This document shows, piece by piece, positions 9,533 through 19,229 of a stretch of 64,000 nucleotides of DNA. How positions within the stretch are numbered: the first letter of the stretch is position 1; each line of letters starts with the position of its first letter. This stretch comes from Schizochytrium sp. CCTCC M209059. Taxonomy: Eukaryota; Sar; Bigyra; Thraustochytrida; Thraustochytriidae. The translations under genes and the position numbers were made by a program. The stretch lies in contig KN805430.1 in assembly GCA_000818945.1 (NCBI GenBank), positions 1-64,000 on the forward strand. The letters run 5' to 3'. Below the pieces are notes generated by a model. The model had not been told where the DNA came from. It saw only the letters and a program-made list of their open reading frames with translations, and ran no database searches.

Positions 9533-10711
9533 TCAAGCGGCGTGCTTGTTGAACATGGAAATTCCTATTGCGACCATGCCGAGGGCAGCAAGATGCCAAA
9601 TTGAAAAGGGGGCATCGTAAACGGCTACATCGAGCATGAGCGTGAGTCCTGGCTGCACGCAAGCAGCGAGAGCAACAACTGAGCTTGGCACGCTGGCATT
9701 TGCAAAGGCAATGCAAAGTGTGTTGATGAGCGTGAGAGCGAACGCATTGTACAAAAGCGCCCCGAAAAAGGCATTGGACGCTTTGCAGGCCTCGAGAAGC
9801 TGGACAATGCTTGCAAACACGCCATCACCGATAAACATGAGATGGAAAAAGCAGCAGAGCATTCCGCTCGCAGACACCCAGCACGCAAAGGGAAAGAGCT
9901 GGTATTGCGTGACCACTGGTTTTTGCATGATGATGCTTGCGCCTAGCGCGGCTGCCTCGAGAGCAAGGGAAATGATGGCGATCAAGAACATGTCGTCGCT
10001 CTCATTGGCACTGGCGCCTTTGACCTGCGCATCGGTCACGGGCTCGGGCTCGACACCATCAAATTCGACCTCCCCGCCCGAGACGAGAATCAGCGTCGCG
10101 GCGCCGCCACTTGCAAGTGCAAGCGAAATGGCCACACCAAGACGGTCCTTGGCGAGTTTGGGAAGAACCTCCGCTCCTACGCTGATTGCCATGACATAGA
10201 CGAAGAGCGGAATAAATGGACCATCGAAAATAGAGGCGATCGTAGGGGGGACGAACATCAGGCCGAACAGGTAGCACATGGGCGAGGCATACTGCGCAAG
10301 GACGCCTGCCATGAAGATGCGCGCCCGGTGTTCTGGACGGGGAATGAGGCTTTCCGCGCCATGTTTCCAGAGGCTCAGCATGGCGAGTGCGGTTGCCGCC
10401 AGACAGTGCCTCCCAAACAGAAAGACGGATACCGGCACGCCCACCTCTCCTTGCAGCGACTTCGAGCCGATGGCTGCCCAGAACGCCATGAGCGACTGAT
10501 ACAAAGCCAGAGCCCCATAAGCTAACTTCACCGTGCGCTTCTGCAGCGTGTAGGCCTTGTCGGCGGACTTGGTCTTGGACCCCTTCCGCAAGGGCTCGTC
10601 ATCGTCGCCGTCGTCGACGTTGTTGTCGACGACATCGTAGAGCCTCTCGCTATCGAAAGCCTTCGACCTCGGCGAGAGGCCCTTCTCCAGCTCCAGCTTG
10701 TCCATTTCCAT
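9533..10711 (-). CDS. EamA/DMT-superfamily transporter
   Basis: A 392-residue polytopic protein with about ten hydrophobic helices in two halves, the EamA/drug-metabolite transporter layout. The first half runs from LAYGALALYQSLMAFW through RLGVAISLALASGGAATL; the second from DDMFLIAIISLALEAAALG to the last helix ending GISMFNKHAA. An acidic loop of about 30 residues joins the halves. The first 70 residues are charged and cytosolic. The substrate cannot be told (sugar-phosphate, nucleotide-sugar or metabolite export are all possible). ATG 10711 is chosen because the frame further upstream only offers a TTG. It is convergent with the kinase gene and divergent from the LRR gene, sharing a 435-bp intergenic region. 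Confidence 0.75.
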   Translation of the reverse strand: MEMDKLELEKGLSPRSKAFDSERLYDVVDNNVDDGDDDEPLRKGSKTKSADKAYTLQKRTVKLAYGALALYQSLMAFWAAIGSKSLQGEVGVPVSVFLFGRHCLAATALAMLSLWKHGAESLIPRPEHRARIFMAGVLAQYASPMCYLFGLMFVPPTIASIFDGPFIPLFVYVMAISVGAEVLPKLAKDRLGVAISLALASGGAATLILVSGGEVEFDGVEPEPVTDAQVKGASANESDDMFLIAIISLALEAAALGASIIMQKPVVTQYQLFPFACWVSASGMLCCFFHLMFIGDGVFASIVQLLEACKASNAFFGALLYNAFALTLINTLCIAFANASVPSSVVALAACVQPGLTLMLDVAVYDAPFSIWHLAALGMVAIGISMFNKHAA

Positions 10712-11146
10712 CTCCTGCGCGCCACGTCTGCCCAAGCAAGCGTCTTCCTCGCGTCGTGCGAGGTCTGCCTGGGTCGCGGGAGCACCTCGGATTCCTGGCT
10801 CTGCGCTCTCTCCCCTTGGAGGATCTATGGAAAGCCGATTTGGCGTTATACTAGTCTAGCCCAGGCCTAGGCCTAGGCCTAGGCCTAGGCCTAGTAGTAT
10901 ACTAAGAACTCGCTCGACCCGGGCCAAGGACGAATATTTGGGTCTCTTTTAGTTTGGGTCGGTTTTGGTGTCTCGATGCCTCTGGGCCTGACATGTGAAA
11001 GTCCAAAAAAGTGGGTTGGGCCAAACAGCGAGCACCGAGTCCGAGCCGACGATCCAGCAAACGAACAAACACAAGCGAACAAACACAAACGAACGAGGGC
11101 GACGAGAAGCCGCGGGGCACGTCGTCGGCAACCAGCCTGGCGCAAG
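10712..11146. promoter_or_regulatory. Divergent intergenic region with palindromic hexamer array
   Basis: Separates the start codons of the DMT transporter (minus) and the LRR protein (plus), so it should hold both promoters. The striking element is a run of five AGGCCT hexamers at 10863-10892, flanked by ctag-rich sequence (actagtctag on the left, ctagtagtatac on the right). The run is fully palindromic. Promoter function is inferred from position only. Confidence 0.35.
10861..10896. repeat. (AGGCCT)n palindromic microsatellite
   Basis: Five exact hexamers, each self-complementary, so the whole run can form a hairpin or cruciform. It starts with the decamer ccaggcctag, which recurs exactly at 24513 and 28938. 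Confidence 0.85.
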
Positions 11147-11761
11147 ATGGCAGAGGAGGCGCTGCCGCGCGTAGTGAAGACGCGTGCGGACGGGAAACGG
11201 AGCTGGTCGCTAAGCTTTAAGTCGCTCGACGACGAGAGCTGCCGCGAAAAAGTGGTCCCCGCGCTCGCCGAGGTCTCGTGCGAAATTCTCGACCTGAGCT
11301 GCAACGGAATTGGACCCGACGGCACGCGAGCGCTCTGCGAGGTGCTCGCCGCACAGGACCAGGTGCAGGAGATTGACCTTTCAGCGAACGCGGTCCACAA
11401 CGGCGGCGCCGAAGCGTTGGCGCAGCTTTTGACCTCAAATTCGAAAATCTCGCGCATCGACATTCACGCAAGCCAAGTCGGAGACGCAGGCGCCAAGGCG
11501 CTGGCCGAAGCGCTCATGGTCAATACGGCACTTCGTGATCTCGACTTGTCAGCCAATTACATTACCGATGAGGGCGCGCTTGCACTCGCCAAAATGCTCG
11601 AGGTCAATACCGGACTCGAGGCTATTTCATTACGTTCCAATGACTTTGAAGAGACTGGCAAGCGCGCACTTCTCGCTGCTTTAGAAAATAATCCTCGCAT
11701 TAAGTCACTCGATGGCGCCGATCGTATGCGTGACCTTGAATCTATTTGCGTGTGTATGTAA
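11147..11761 (+). CDS. Leucine-rich-repeat (RNI/RanGAP-like) protein
   Basis: A 204-residue protein made almost entirely of ribonuclease-inhibitor-type leucine-rich repeats of about 28 residues. About five are visible, with cores ILDLSCNGIGPDG, EIDLSANAVHNGG, RIDIHASQVGDAG, DLDLSANYITDEG and AISLRSNDFEETG. Such repeats form a curved protein-binding solenoid, as in NLR-family and RanGAP proteins. No GTPase-activating signature, signal peptide or membrane segment is seen, so a cytosolic adaptor is most likely. ATG 11147 is preferred over the upstream frame because the added sequence is Arg-rich without LRR character. Confidence 0.75.
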   Translation: MAEEALPRVVKTRADGKRSWSLSFKSLDDESCREKVVPALAEVSCEILDLSCNGIGPDGTRALCEVLAAQDQVQEIDLSANAVHNGGAEALAQLLTSNSKISRIDIHASQVGDAGAKALAEALMVNTALRDLDLSANYITDEGALALAKMLEVNTGLEAISLRSNDFEETGKRALLAALENNPRIKSLDGADRMRDLESICVCM

Positions 11762-11990
11762 GGAATGAACTCACTAGATTTGATCCTCGTGTGAGTCATC
11801 TCGCCGAGATGACAATTCTCGGTCTCAACGAAAGCATATGTCCATCTTGTTCACGTCACTCTAACGGGTTTGTACGCATACCTTTCCGTCAGCTTTTGTC
11901 CAGACAAAGAGAAGAGAAGAGAAGGTTCATTGCAAAACTTGTTATATCTACTCTTCAGGACACTTGTCTTTTTTTGGGGGCTCGCTGTAT

Positions 11991-14594
11991 TTACTCTTCA
12001 TGACACTCGTTCTGACCATCATCGCGCGATGACATCAACGCTGCATGCAGACCTCGTAGGTCCCCCTCGTCCACGTCGTCGCTAATGCAGCTGCCGCTAC
12101 TACGACGCACTCTTTCGTTGTCGAGATCGTATGGGTCGTGGTCGTCGAGGAATGGACGAAGCGGTGCAGCTTCTGAGGATGCCATATGAAAGTACAAAGC
12201 TACGAAAAGAACAATCGTCTGCACTGATAGATACAAGGATTTGACGAGGGAAAACAGCTTGGATGATATGACATGAACGTGAAAGGCATAGCGTACAACG
12301 GCTAGAGCCAAGATAGCGGGCACTCCAAAAAGACACCACATCCACACGCCCGCAGCGAGGGCCGCTGGAAAAATGCGGTCATATCGACGAGCGGGACCAA
12401 GGAAAAAGAGAACTGGATCCTCGCAATACCGTGTCAAAGGATGATGACGATCAGGATGACGCAGGGCTGGCCAATAAACTGTAGGGAAAATACCCGCTTG
12501 CACTGCGTACTTGGCTTCACGCAGCGCGCCGAGACTTGACAGGAAAGCGTTGATGAAAGCGTCCGGAGCGATGGAAATGAGAGCGTAGCGCCCGCCAGGC
12601 TTTAAGGGAGCAAAGACGCCGATCTCGGTCATGCCCCGCGTAAAGAATAGCTCAAAGAACATGTTGATGACAAATCCCACGACAAAGGTAACGAGGATAC
12701 CCGTACGCAGATGCGGATGACGGAGCGCGCGGGCGCGGTCGATCCACGTGTTAATATAGTGCTCGGTCGTGTCACCAGCTTCAAGCATGAGCGCCTGGTA
12801 CAGACCGCTGCGACGTTTGCGCAGCTCGAGACGGTTCGAGCGCTCAATGTGTATAAGACCCATTGCGAGACCCACAAGAATCGCGAAAGCGCCGCAGAAA
12901 AACGCTGCAAAGTGAACAAATTCAACTGCGTCCTTGGCACAGTCGCACGTCGCGAACATACTTTGATGCGCTCGTGACATTTTCTCTTGGAATTCAGCCT
13001 TATAGATGGGCAGAAAGGTCGGTTGCACATGGCCCAGCAGGTCGGCATCCGGCAAGGGAGTCACGTGCGCATTAAATTGGAGACGCTGCACGAAGCGAAT
13101 GGGGATGCCCGTATAAGCATGTAAAAAGCTGTCGACCATGGCATCGTGCTCAGGGTCGGGATGTGGAAGGCCATCGACGCCCTGACGCAAACGTGGGTCA
13201 CACTGGAAAAAATTTGGTGGCGAGACAAACATTGGAAAGCCCTCTGCAATACGGGAATAGTTAAACAAACCACTTGGTCCGTTCATGGCATACGCAATAT
13301 TGCGTAGAACCTGGCTCGAGTTTCGAAGCGCGTCTCGCGACAAACGGTACCGCACGGTTCCGATGCCGTCGATCTCGGCGCTTTCTCTGCTCTCGAGACT
13401 CATTTGCGTTTTGAAAACTTTCATCCACACTTGAAGTGGCTTGCCGCGCGCAATATCTTCTGGTAAAAAGTATGCGGCGTCTGACCCACCAACCTCGTTG
13501 GCCCATCGCGCATCCCACAAGGGCTTGCACAGTCTTGCTCCATCGTCTCTGCTCTTTCCGCATGTTATTGCATGATCGCTGCCTTCGTACGAGACAAGGT
13601 TACGCATGAGCTGAGGAATGTATTTGCCCGTGTGAAGCGCGTATGTCTCTGCATAGGCTTCAATGTCCTCATTGGTGGTCATGTTCGGCAAAAGGCCAGG
13701 GAAATTCTTCTTCTTGTCCAAAGAAAGAACAAAGGACATTGCACCCATGTCTTGGTCAAGTCCTTGCGAGTGCAGTACTTGGAAGGCATTGCGCGAAGAA
13801 AAGAGACGATCGTCCTGGTAACCGAAAATGAGGTCGTCTACCGTACGATTGACAATCATGCGCTCCGAGCTAGCGCCTCGATAGGCCAACTTCATGGCGC
13901 TCGGTCGCATGATCTCTGGGAGCTTGCGCACAAAGCTATAGTATGCGAAAAGCATCGGAAAGTTGAGCACATTGACGTAGGTGTGTTCCGGAGCCGAGAC
14001 AGAGAGTTCTGGGACTGCTACATAGGTCTGTTTCGAGCGGTATGCAACAACCTCTCCGTCCTGCATCCACGTGAGGTTTTGGTTTTCGACAAGAGTTCGA
14101 TACACGAAGGGCCCAATCGTGGTAAGAACGGGCCGCGCCCCGTGCAGTGCGACGTCGCGCGGATTAGCGATACTGTGCACGTGCACCTTGAGCATAATGG
14201 CGTCCTCACTTCGTACATTGCTTCTAAAGTCGGCAATGCCGGACGCCGAGGGACTGTCAAGCATGAGTGAATTGCGTATTTCAAATCTGAGAAGTCGGTC
14301 AAAGACGATGGGCAGCGATACTGCGAGAAGAAAGAGTGCCAGCGCGCAAACGATTGCAGCACCCGCGCAACACGGAACAGATCCGCACTGCCGCAGCGAA
14401 AATTTACGTCGCACCGGTCTCCATTCAACGGGTCCTTCTGGGATTCCGCTCGTCGCACTAGACCCTGAGCCGTGGCATGAAGGGCATCGAGGCAGCCCTC
14501 CTGCTGCGCTTCCTGCTGTCGCCGAGGACGGCGCGTCGGCAAGGCTCACCCGGTCCTCGCTCGCCGGCGGGCTCTGGGTTCCGTCGAGGCCCAT
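11991..14594 (-). CDS. CD36/LIMP-2/SR-B family protein with extra polytopic C-terminal region
   Basis: An 867-residue protein. A first transmembrane helix near 70-97 (IVCALALFLLAVSLPIVFD) is followed by an ectodomain that begins like CD36 proteins: RNSLMLDSPSASG, then a strand ending GPFVYRTLVENQN. CD36 relatives bind lipids or lipoproteins and can move lipid through a tunnel in the ectodomain. Normally a single helix and a short tail end the protein. Here the second helix (about 550-578) is followed by about 250 residues with at least three more hydrophobic stretches, near 627-648, 738-768 and 782-805. ATG 14594 is used because the frame upstream starts only with GTG. Location is probably plasma membrane or endolysosome. 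Confidence 0.75.
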   Translation of the reverse strand: MGLDGTQSPPASEDRVSLADAPSSATAGSAAGGLPRCPSCHGSGSSATSGIPEGPVEWRPVRRKFSLRQCGSVPCCAGAAIVCALALFLLAVSLPIVFDRLLRFEIRNSLMLDSPSASGIADFRSNVRSEDAIMLKVHVHSIANPRDVALHGARPVLTTIGPFVYRTLVENQNLTWMQDGEVVAYRSKQTYVAVPELSVSAPEHTYVNVLNFPMLFAYYSFVRKLPEIMRPSAMKLAYRGASSERMIVNRTVDDLIFGYQDDRLFSSRNAFQVLHSQGLDQDMGAMSFVLSLDKKKNFPGLLPNMTTNEDIEAYAETYALHTGKYIPQLMRNLVSYEGSDHAITCGKSRDDGARLCKPLWDARWANEVGGSDAAYFLPEDIARGKPLQVWMKVFKTQMSLESRESAEIDGIGTVRYRLSRDALRNSSQVLRNIAYAMNGPSGLFNYSRIAEGFPMFVSPPNFFQCDPRLRQGVDGLPHPDPEHDAMVDSFLHAYTGIPIRFVQRLQFNAHVTPLPDADLLGHVQPTFLPIYKAEFQEKMSRAHQSMFATCDCAKDAVEFVHFAAFFCGAFAILVGLAMGLIHIERSNRLELRKRRSGLYQALMLEAGDTTEHYINTWIDRARALRHPHLRTGILVTFVVGFVINMFFELFFTRGMTEIGVFAPLKPGGRYALISIAPDAFINAFLSSLGALREAKYAVQAGIFPTVYWPALRHPDRHHPLTRYCEDPVLFFLGPARRYDRIFPAALAAGVWMWCLFGVPAILALAVVRYAFHVHVISSKLFSLVKSLYLSVQTIVLFVALYFHMASSEAAPLRPFLDDHDPYDLDNERVRRSSGSCISDDVDEGDLRGLHAALMSSRDDGQNECHEE

Positions 14595-15133
14595 GGTGAG
14601 TGACGCCGGCCGGGCCTCTTCTATCCTTCCCTTTCCTTGCTGCGCCGTCGCGGGCACGCCAGGCTCTCTCCCTCTCTTTCTCACGCGCCCGCCAGGGCGA
14701 GCGGCCGGCGGCTTGCCGACGTCCTGCTCGCGCCCGCCTCGTCCCCGTCGCAGATCTGCGTCTGCTGGGGCTGTTCTCTCTCATGCACGGCAAGGCATTC
14801 ATTCTGTGTCGTGATCGATCGAGTCTGCGATCGAGCCGCCTAGGAAATGGCTCGGAAAATGAAACCTAACCAAGGGCCAAGCTGAGCAAGGCCTGCTTCA
14901 CAAGAACAGCAGACAAAATCGTTCTGTAGCTGGGAGGACTTGAGCTCTCTCCCATGAAAAGGTTGTTTGACCTTTGGATATCCGGTATAGTAGTGTGTGC
15001 TATCCATGATGACGTCGAGCCCCTGAGCGTCAGGAGATAAAGTGACAAATTTTGTTATCTAGTTTTGCGCAAAGCATCGGTCTATATTTGCGCATACGCG
15101 TTGACCCGCGCATAAGGAACAAGGAAGGAGGTG
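14595..15133. other. Intergenic, no gene seen
   Basis: Holds the upstream region of the CD36-like gene and the downstream region of the ankyrin gene. Only short ORFs in Arg/Pro-rich frames are present, and none is supported. Confidence 0.5.
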
Positions 15134-15985
15134 CTATCCTCGATAAGACACGAGCTGGATGGAATCCTGCGCACCGAGTTTGCGAAGAAAGTTGACAATA
15201 TCGCCCGCAGCGACGACCTGAGCAGCGGTGGACGCCTCGCTTGCAGCTTGTTGTGCACACTGCAGCGGCATACTGTCGTCATTAGCAACAGCGTGAATGT
15301 CGGCGCCTTGTAGAACGAGAAGTTTGAAAACTGAAACTTGTGCACGCGCGCAGGCGGAATGCAAGGGTGTTCGACCGTTCTTGGGATGCATGGTATTAAC
15401 ATCGAAACTTGCGCCCTCCGTAAACTGCGATATTGTCAATGCAATAATAAACGTCAGCGATGATTCCGTCCTCACATTAGCTATTTTTCGCGGCGGAAAC
15501 ATGCACTTACGAGGACAGGCAAGGTTTGCAAGAGCGGCGCTTCTTCATCCGCTTCATCAATGAGGTCGAACAAAAGAGTACGAAGACCTGGGTGCCTCCC
15601 GTCAACACCATTTTGCAGCATAAAGCGAATGACTTCGGTGTGACCACGTGCGCCTTTTGAGTAAATACTAGTCAGTCATCGATTCGATGAGCGCAATTTT
15701 TTTTGCGGGAGAAAGATACGTACATGCTTTTCGAAACATATTAGCAACGGTCCAGGAGAGCAATTCGTCTTCCCGACACGCCAAGGCAAGCTGCACCATG
15801 CTCTGCAGCCGCCCGGCCTCTGCCTCCTCCACCAAGGCCTGATTATGCTTGAGCACTGTCGCGGCATACTTTGGCTGGTCCCAGCGCATCTGTTTGACGC
15901 GCTGGAGTTCTTCCGCAATACCGCCGTTGTTTGCCGTTGCGCGGAAGAGCGCCACGCGGGACCTGCCTGCCTCGCGGTCCTGCAT
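15134..15985 (-). CDS. Ankyrin-repeat protein in three exons
   Basis: Reading the minus strand gives three exons: 15985-15724, 15653-15511 and 15424-15134. Total length is 231 residues. Intron 1 (15723-15654, 70 bp) starts gtacgt and ends tcaaaag; intron 2 (15510-15425, 86 bp) starts gtaagt and ends atcgcag. Both keep the frame. Splicing joins ankyrin-repeat halves: ACARGHTEVIRFMLQNG across the first junction, and NGRTPLHSACARAQVSVFKL in exon 3. About three to four repeats are visible. There is no membrane segment or catalytic domain, so a protein-binding role is expected. ATG 15985 (MQDREAG) is the first in-frame methionine. The gene is divergent from another ankyrin gene that starts 598 bp away. 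Confidence 0.7.
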
Positions 15986-16583
15986 CTTCGGCCTAAAGTC
16001 CAAGATGTCCGATGGGCTGCGAGGCGCGCGCGCGAGCCCTCGTACGCGCCTCGAGCGGCGAGCCCCGCCGAGGCCGGTCGCGGCCACGTCGCCAACGTCT
16101 GGCAGACGCCGCGCTCAGGTCTTTCTTTATCAGTCTGCCGCCCTTATTGCTGGCCTGGGACGGGGACAGGGACGGGGACGCTCCGTCCCGCGACGACGGC
16201 AAAGCCCGAGTCACTCGTTGTTCGCTTTGCGCACACTCCGGGCGATGGAGGCATGCACGCGGAGACAGACCCCGGCCAGTGTAACTCGCCGCGCGAGAAG
16301 ACTCGATCGACGAAGGGATGCGCGGCCAGCGCGTCGTGGGAAGGGACGAGTGAACTCAACGCAGAACTTGGGACGGACCACGTGGCTGGCGACGGGTAGA
16401 TGGATGGAGGGATGGAGGGATGGAGGGATGGAGGAAGGAGCATGACGTGGACAGGCGTGCGGTGCGCGTTTTGGGAGCTGAGCTGAGCTGAGTTTGAGCT
16501 GCGCTGCGCGGAGACGCCTCGCTTTAGCTTGGCCCGCCTTGCCTTGCAGTCTAGGAACACCCAGCGAGCGAAACGAGAAGCCA
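15986..16583. promoter_or_regulatory. Divergent region between two ankyrin genes
   Basis: Lies between the two opposite ankyrin start codons and should contain both promoters. Includes an 8-bp-period array of the atggaggg type at about 16398-16437. No recognised regulatory site can be named. Confidence 0.35.
16398..16437 (+). repeat. Octamer tandem repeat (atggaggg type)
   Basis: About five copies of an 8-bp unit lie 150 bp upstream of an ankyrin start codon. Simple-sequence repeat with no function assigned. Confidence 0.8.
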
Positions 16584-17558
16584 ATGTCGGCGTTGCAGGC
16601 GCTTTTTGAGAGTATTCGAGACGATGACAGCGCACGTGCGCGCAAAGCAATTGATACATTAGGGCAAGACAATCGGTCGCTTCCGCCCATGTACTTTATT
16701 GAGATGGCGATCTTTGGAGGCGCTGCAGACGTCACAGAACTCATGCTCGAATGCTTGCAGCTGTCGACAGAAGCGGGGGGGAAGGCTTTACAGCTTTTGG
16801 CAGAGGCAGGTCTTCATAAACCTATGGCCAATTGGCTCGCCACAGAACGTGCTGCACGTCTTGAAGACTCTGATTTTCAAAAGTCGCTTCGATTCGCGGC
16901 CTCCAAGGGTCACGTCCAAGTTGTTCGCGTTTTACTAAATCATACAACTGTGTGGCCGCAAAGTACACTGACCAACGCTTTGAACTGTGCGGCATATTTT
17001 GGGCAAGAGGGTGTTGTCCGTGAATTTCTCAAGGATGGCCGGGTCGAGCTGGACGCACAGAATCTTCGTCCATTGACGTTGGCAGCCCAGTGGTTCCACC
17101 TTTGCACACTCGATGTGCTGCTTCACAGCGATACGTTTGCTGGCTCCGATGCAGGGGCTCGTTTGGTATTGAGTATTTTAGCTATCCGGGCCGATGACAT
17201 GCTTCGACAGAAAGATCTCTTGGAACACCTCTTGCACAATTCTCGTGTACGAGGCGATCTCGGTCCTTGGAACAGACTCGATGAAAGACTCCAAACCGCT
17301 TTTGAAGCGCTCAGGCAGCGCGAGGTGGATGCCGTCGCTCTAGCGGCCCAGGCCACGCGCTACCTGAGAACATCGCACAACGCCGAGACCCATGCCGGCG
17401 TCCGCATCGCATGGCTTGCGTTCGGACGCACGATTCGGCACCGGAGCACTTCGATCTGCAAGCGCCACCTCGAGCGAAGCGCCAGCTTGCTGAGCGCCTT
17501 GCATCGCATCTGCGACAATCCCGACGACACGGTATTATACTCCCGGCCGCCACCATGA
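16584..17558 (+). CDS. Divergent ankyrin-repeat-like protein
   Basis: A 324-residue protein with degenerate ankyrin repeats. The clearest is at about 120-145 (SLRFAASKGHVQVVRVLLNH), followed by ALNCAAYFGQEGVVREFLKDG and TLAAQWFHLCTLDVLLH. The architecture resembles intracellular ankyrin families common in protists. No second domain is recognised. The C-terminal 70 residues are basic and not repeat-like. ATG 16584 (MSALQALFESI) is chosen over an upstream frame extension that lacks repeat character. It may be a diverged duplicate of the neighbouring ankyrin gene, but similarity beyond the shared fold is not obvious by eye. Confidence 0.65.
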   Translation: MSALQALFESIRDDDSARARKAIDTLGQDNRSLPPMYFIEMAIFGGAADVTELMLECLQLSTEAGGKALQLLAEAGLHKPMANWLATERAARLEDSDFQKSLRFAASKGHVQVVRVLLNHTTVWPQSTLTNALNCAAYFGQEGVVREFLKDGRVELDAQNLRPLTLAAQWFHLCTLDVLLHSDTFAGSDAGARLVLSILAIRADDMLRQKDLLEHLLHNSRVRGDLGPWNRLDERLQTAFEALRQREVDAVALAAQATRYLRTSHNAETHAGVRIAWLAFGRTIRHRSTSICKRHLERSASLLSALHRICDNPDDTVLYSRPPP

Positions 17559-17701
17559 AGCTAGAAAACAAAATCGTCCCAAGTCCCATCCCAATCTCTT
17601 TCTCACACGTCAATTAATACAATCACAGATTTCATCATATACCTAGTACTCGTACGTCGTCTGCGCCGCGAGGCCTCGGGGCTTCCGCGCGGTGGTCCGC
17701 A

Positions 17702-17953
17702 TCACCGCGCCCGGGTCGCCCCGCGTGCTCTTGCCGCGGTCTTCTTCTTGCTCTTGTGCAGCTGCTGCTCCTGCTGAGGCTGCTCCTGCTTGTTGGAGCT
17801 GCGCAAGGCGCTCTTGGGCCCCGGCGCGGCGGTTGCAAGCTCGCGCTCCGCGGGTCCTGCGGCCGGGGCCTTGCGGCGCGCGTCCGTCTCCACGAAGGCC
17901 GCGCACTCCTCGATCTTGCGCGTCTCCGCATCCAGCGCGGTCTCCGCGGCCAT
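17702..17953 (-). CDS. Possible small charged protein
   Basis: An 83-residue ORF from ATG 17953. It starts MAAETALDAETRKIEECAAF, an acidic amphipathic helix, and ends in a Gln/Lys/Arg-rich tail. It lies 162 bp upstream of, and divergent from, the cytochrome b561 gene. The region is very GC-rich, with open frames on both strands, so chance is a real possibility. No family recognised. Confidence 0.3.
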   Translation of the reverse strand: MAAETALDAETRKIEECAAFVETDARRKAPAAGPAERELATAAPGPKSALRSSNKQEQPQQEQQLHKSKKKTAARARGATRAR

Positions 17954-18115
17954 CGCGGCCTCCCCGCCCCGCCCCGCGCAGTCGCGGTCGCGGTCGCGGT
18001 CGCCGCCGCAGTCGCTGTCGCCGCCGACGCGCGCGCGCTCGAGGGCGCCGTGCGAGCGATGCGCCGCCTTCGGCTTTTGCAGGGCAGAGCCGCGACGGCC
18101 GAGGACGCCGCGACC

Positions 18116-19229
18116 ATGGACGCCGACGCGCTGCGCTCCGACGCCAGCGAGGCCAGAGGTACGTCGCGCCTTCGCGCGGAGGCGGGGGCGGAGGCGGAGT
18201 CCTTCCTCCCCCCTCCCCCCCCCCCCCCCCCCGATGGGCGCGCGGCCGGCGGAGATGAGCGGGATGGCGACCCGTCTCCGGCGCCGAGGAAGCGCACCCG
18301 GCCTTGCGGAGCGCGCTTCGCCTGCGCGAGCGAGCGGCGCAGGGAGGGGGGCAGGGGAGAGGGAGGGGAGGAGAAGCCGCGAGCTGCGGACTGACTGACG
18401 AGACCTGTGTTCTGGGTCGATTGTGTGTGTTTGTGTGTCGATCTTATGGCCGCAAAATGCAAAATGCGCAGGGCTCATCAATGAAGAGCAAGTCGACCAT
18501 GCCAGACACGCCGGTGGTGACAGCCAAGGGAGCATCCAGGCCACCAAGGTGCTCGGAATCGCGGTGCATGTACTCTGTGGTCTATCGCTCTTGCTTGTGA
18601 TTGGATGGTTCGCGTCCTCGAAGCAAGGCTACAGCTGGCAAACGAGCGACCCTGGCGTCTTTGCTTGGCACCCGACGCTCATGGTGCTGGGCCTGGTGGT
18701 CTGCTACGCCGAAGCCGTCATTTCCTGGCGTGCCTTTCGCTTTATCCCGAGGCCCGTACGCAAGATTGTTCACGTCGCCCTTCACACCGTAGCGCTCGTG
18801 GCTGTCGTTGTGGGACTGCGCGCCGTCTTTCGTTTCCACAACGAGAACCAACCCAAACCCATTCCCAATCTGTACAGCTTTCACTCGTGGCTTGGCCTCA
18901 TCACCGTAATTCTCTTCTTCGCGCAGTACGTTATTGGGTTTTGGGCCTTTTTCTACCCCAAAGCGCAGGATGCCCTCCGCGCGGCGCTGGTCCCTCTTCA
19001 TGCGCGTGCCGGACTACTTCTTTTCGTGGTCTGCGTCGCGGCCACTGTCACGACGGGCGTGCTGGAGAAGCTCACCTTTATGAGCAGCTGCAACAGCAAG
19101 ACGGATGGCACAGCCGACAAGTTCTGCTACATGGGCAATTTTCTCGCGCTCACTGTTGTCGTCCTTGCCTGCGTCGTTGGAGCGATCGTTTCGCTTCCCA
19201 CTTCCAAGTCTATTCTTGTGGCCAGCTGA
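18116..19229 (+). CDS. Cytochrome b561 (ascorbate-dependent transmembrane oxidoreductase type), two exons
   Basis: Exon 1 is 18116-18158 and exon 2 is 18472-19229, giving 266 residues. The intron (18159-18471, 313 bp) has an ag|gtacgt donor and a gcgcag acceptor and keeps the frame; without it there is no ATG before the first helix. Six transmembrane helices carry the family's histidines: HPTLMVLGLV, HVALHTVALVAV, FHSWLGLITVILF and LHARAGLLLFV. Together these can coordinate the two hemes that pass electrons across a membrane, usually from cytosolic ascorbate. Length is close to the usual 220-270. Endomembrane or plasma-membrane location is expected. Confidence 0.85.
18159..18471 (+). other. 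Intron of the cytochrome b561 gene
   Basis: GT-AG, phase 1, 313 bp. Contains a long C homopolymer near 18210-18232 and, toward its end, a repeated gactgac that could serve as branch point. Confidence 0.7.

Noticed and set aside
17635..18547. Several long overlapping frames on both strands around 17.6-18.5 kb
   Set aside because: Extreme GC content gives open frames everywhere; only the b561 exon 1 and, weakly, the 83-residue minus ORF have independent support.
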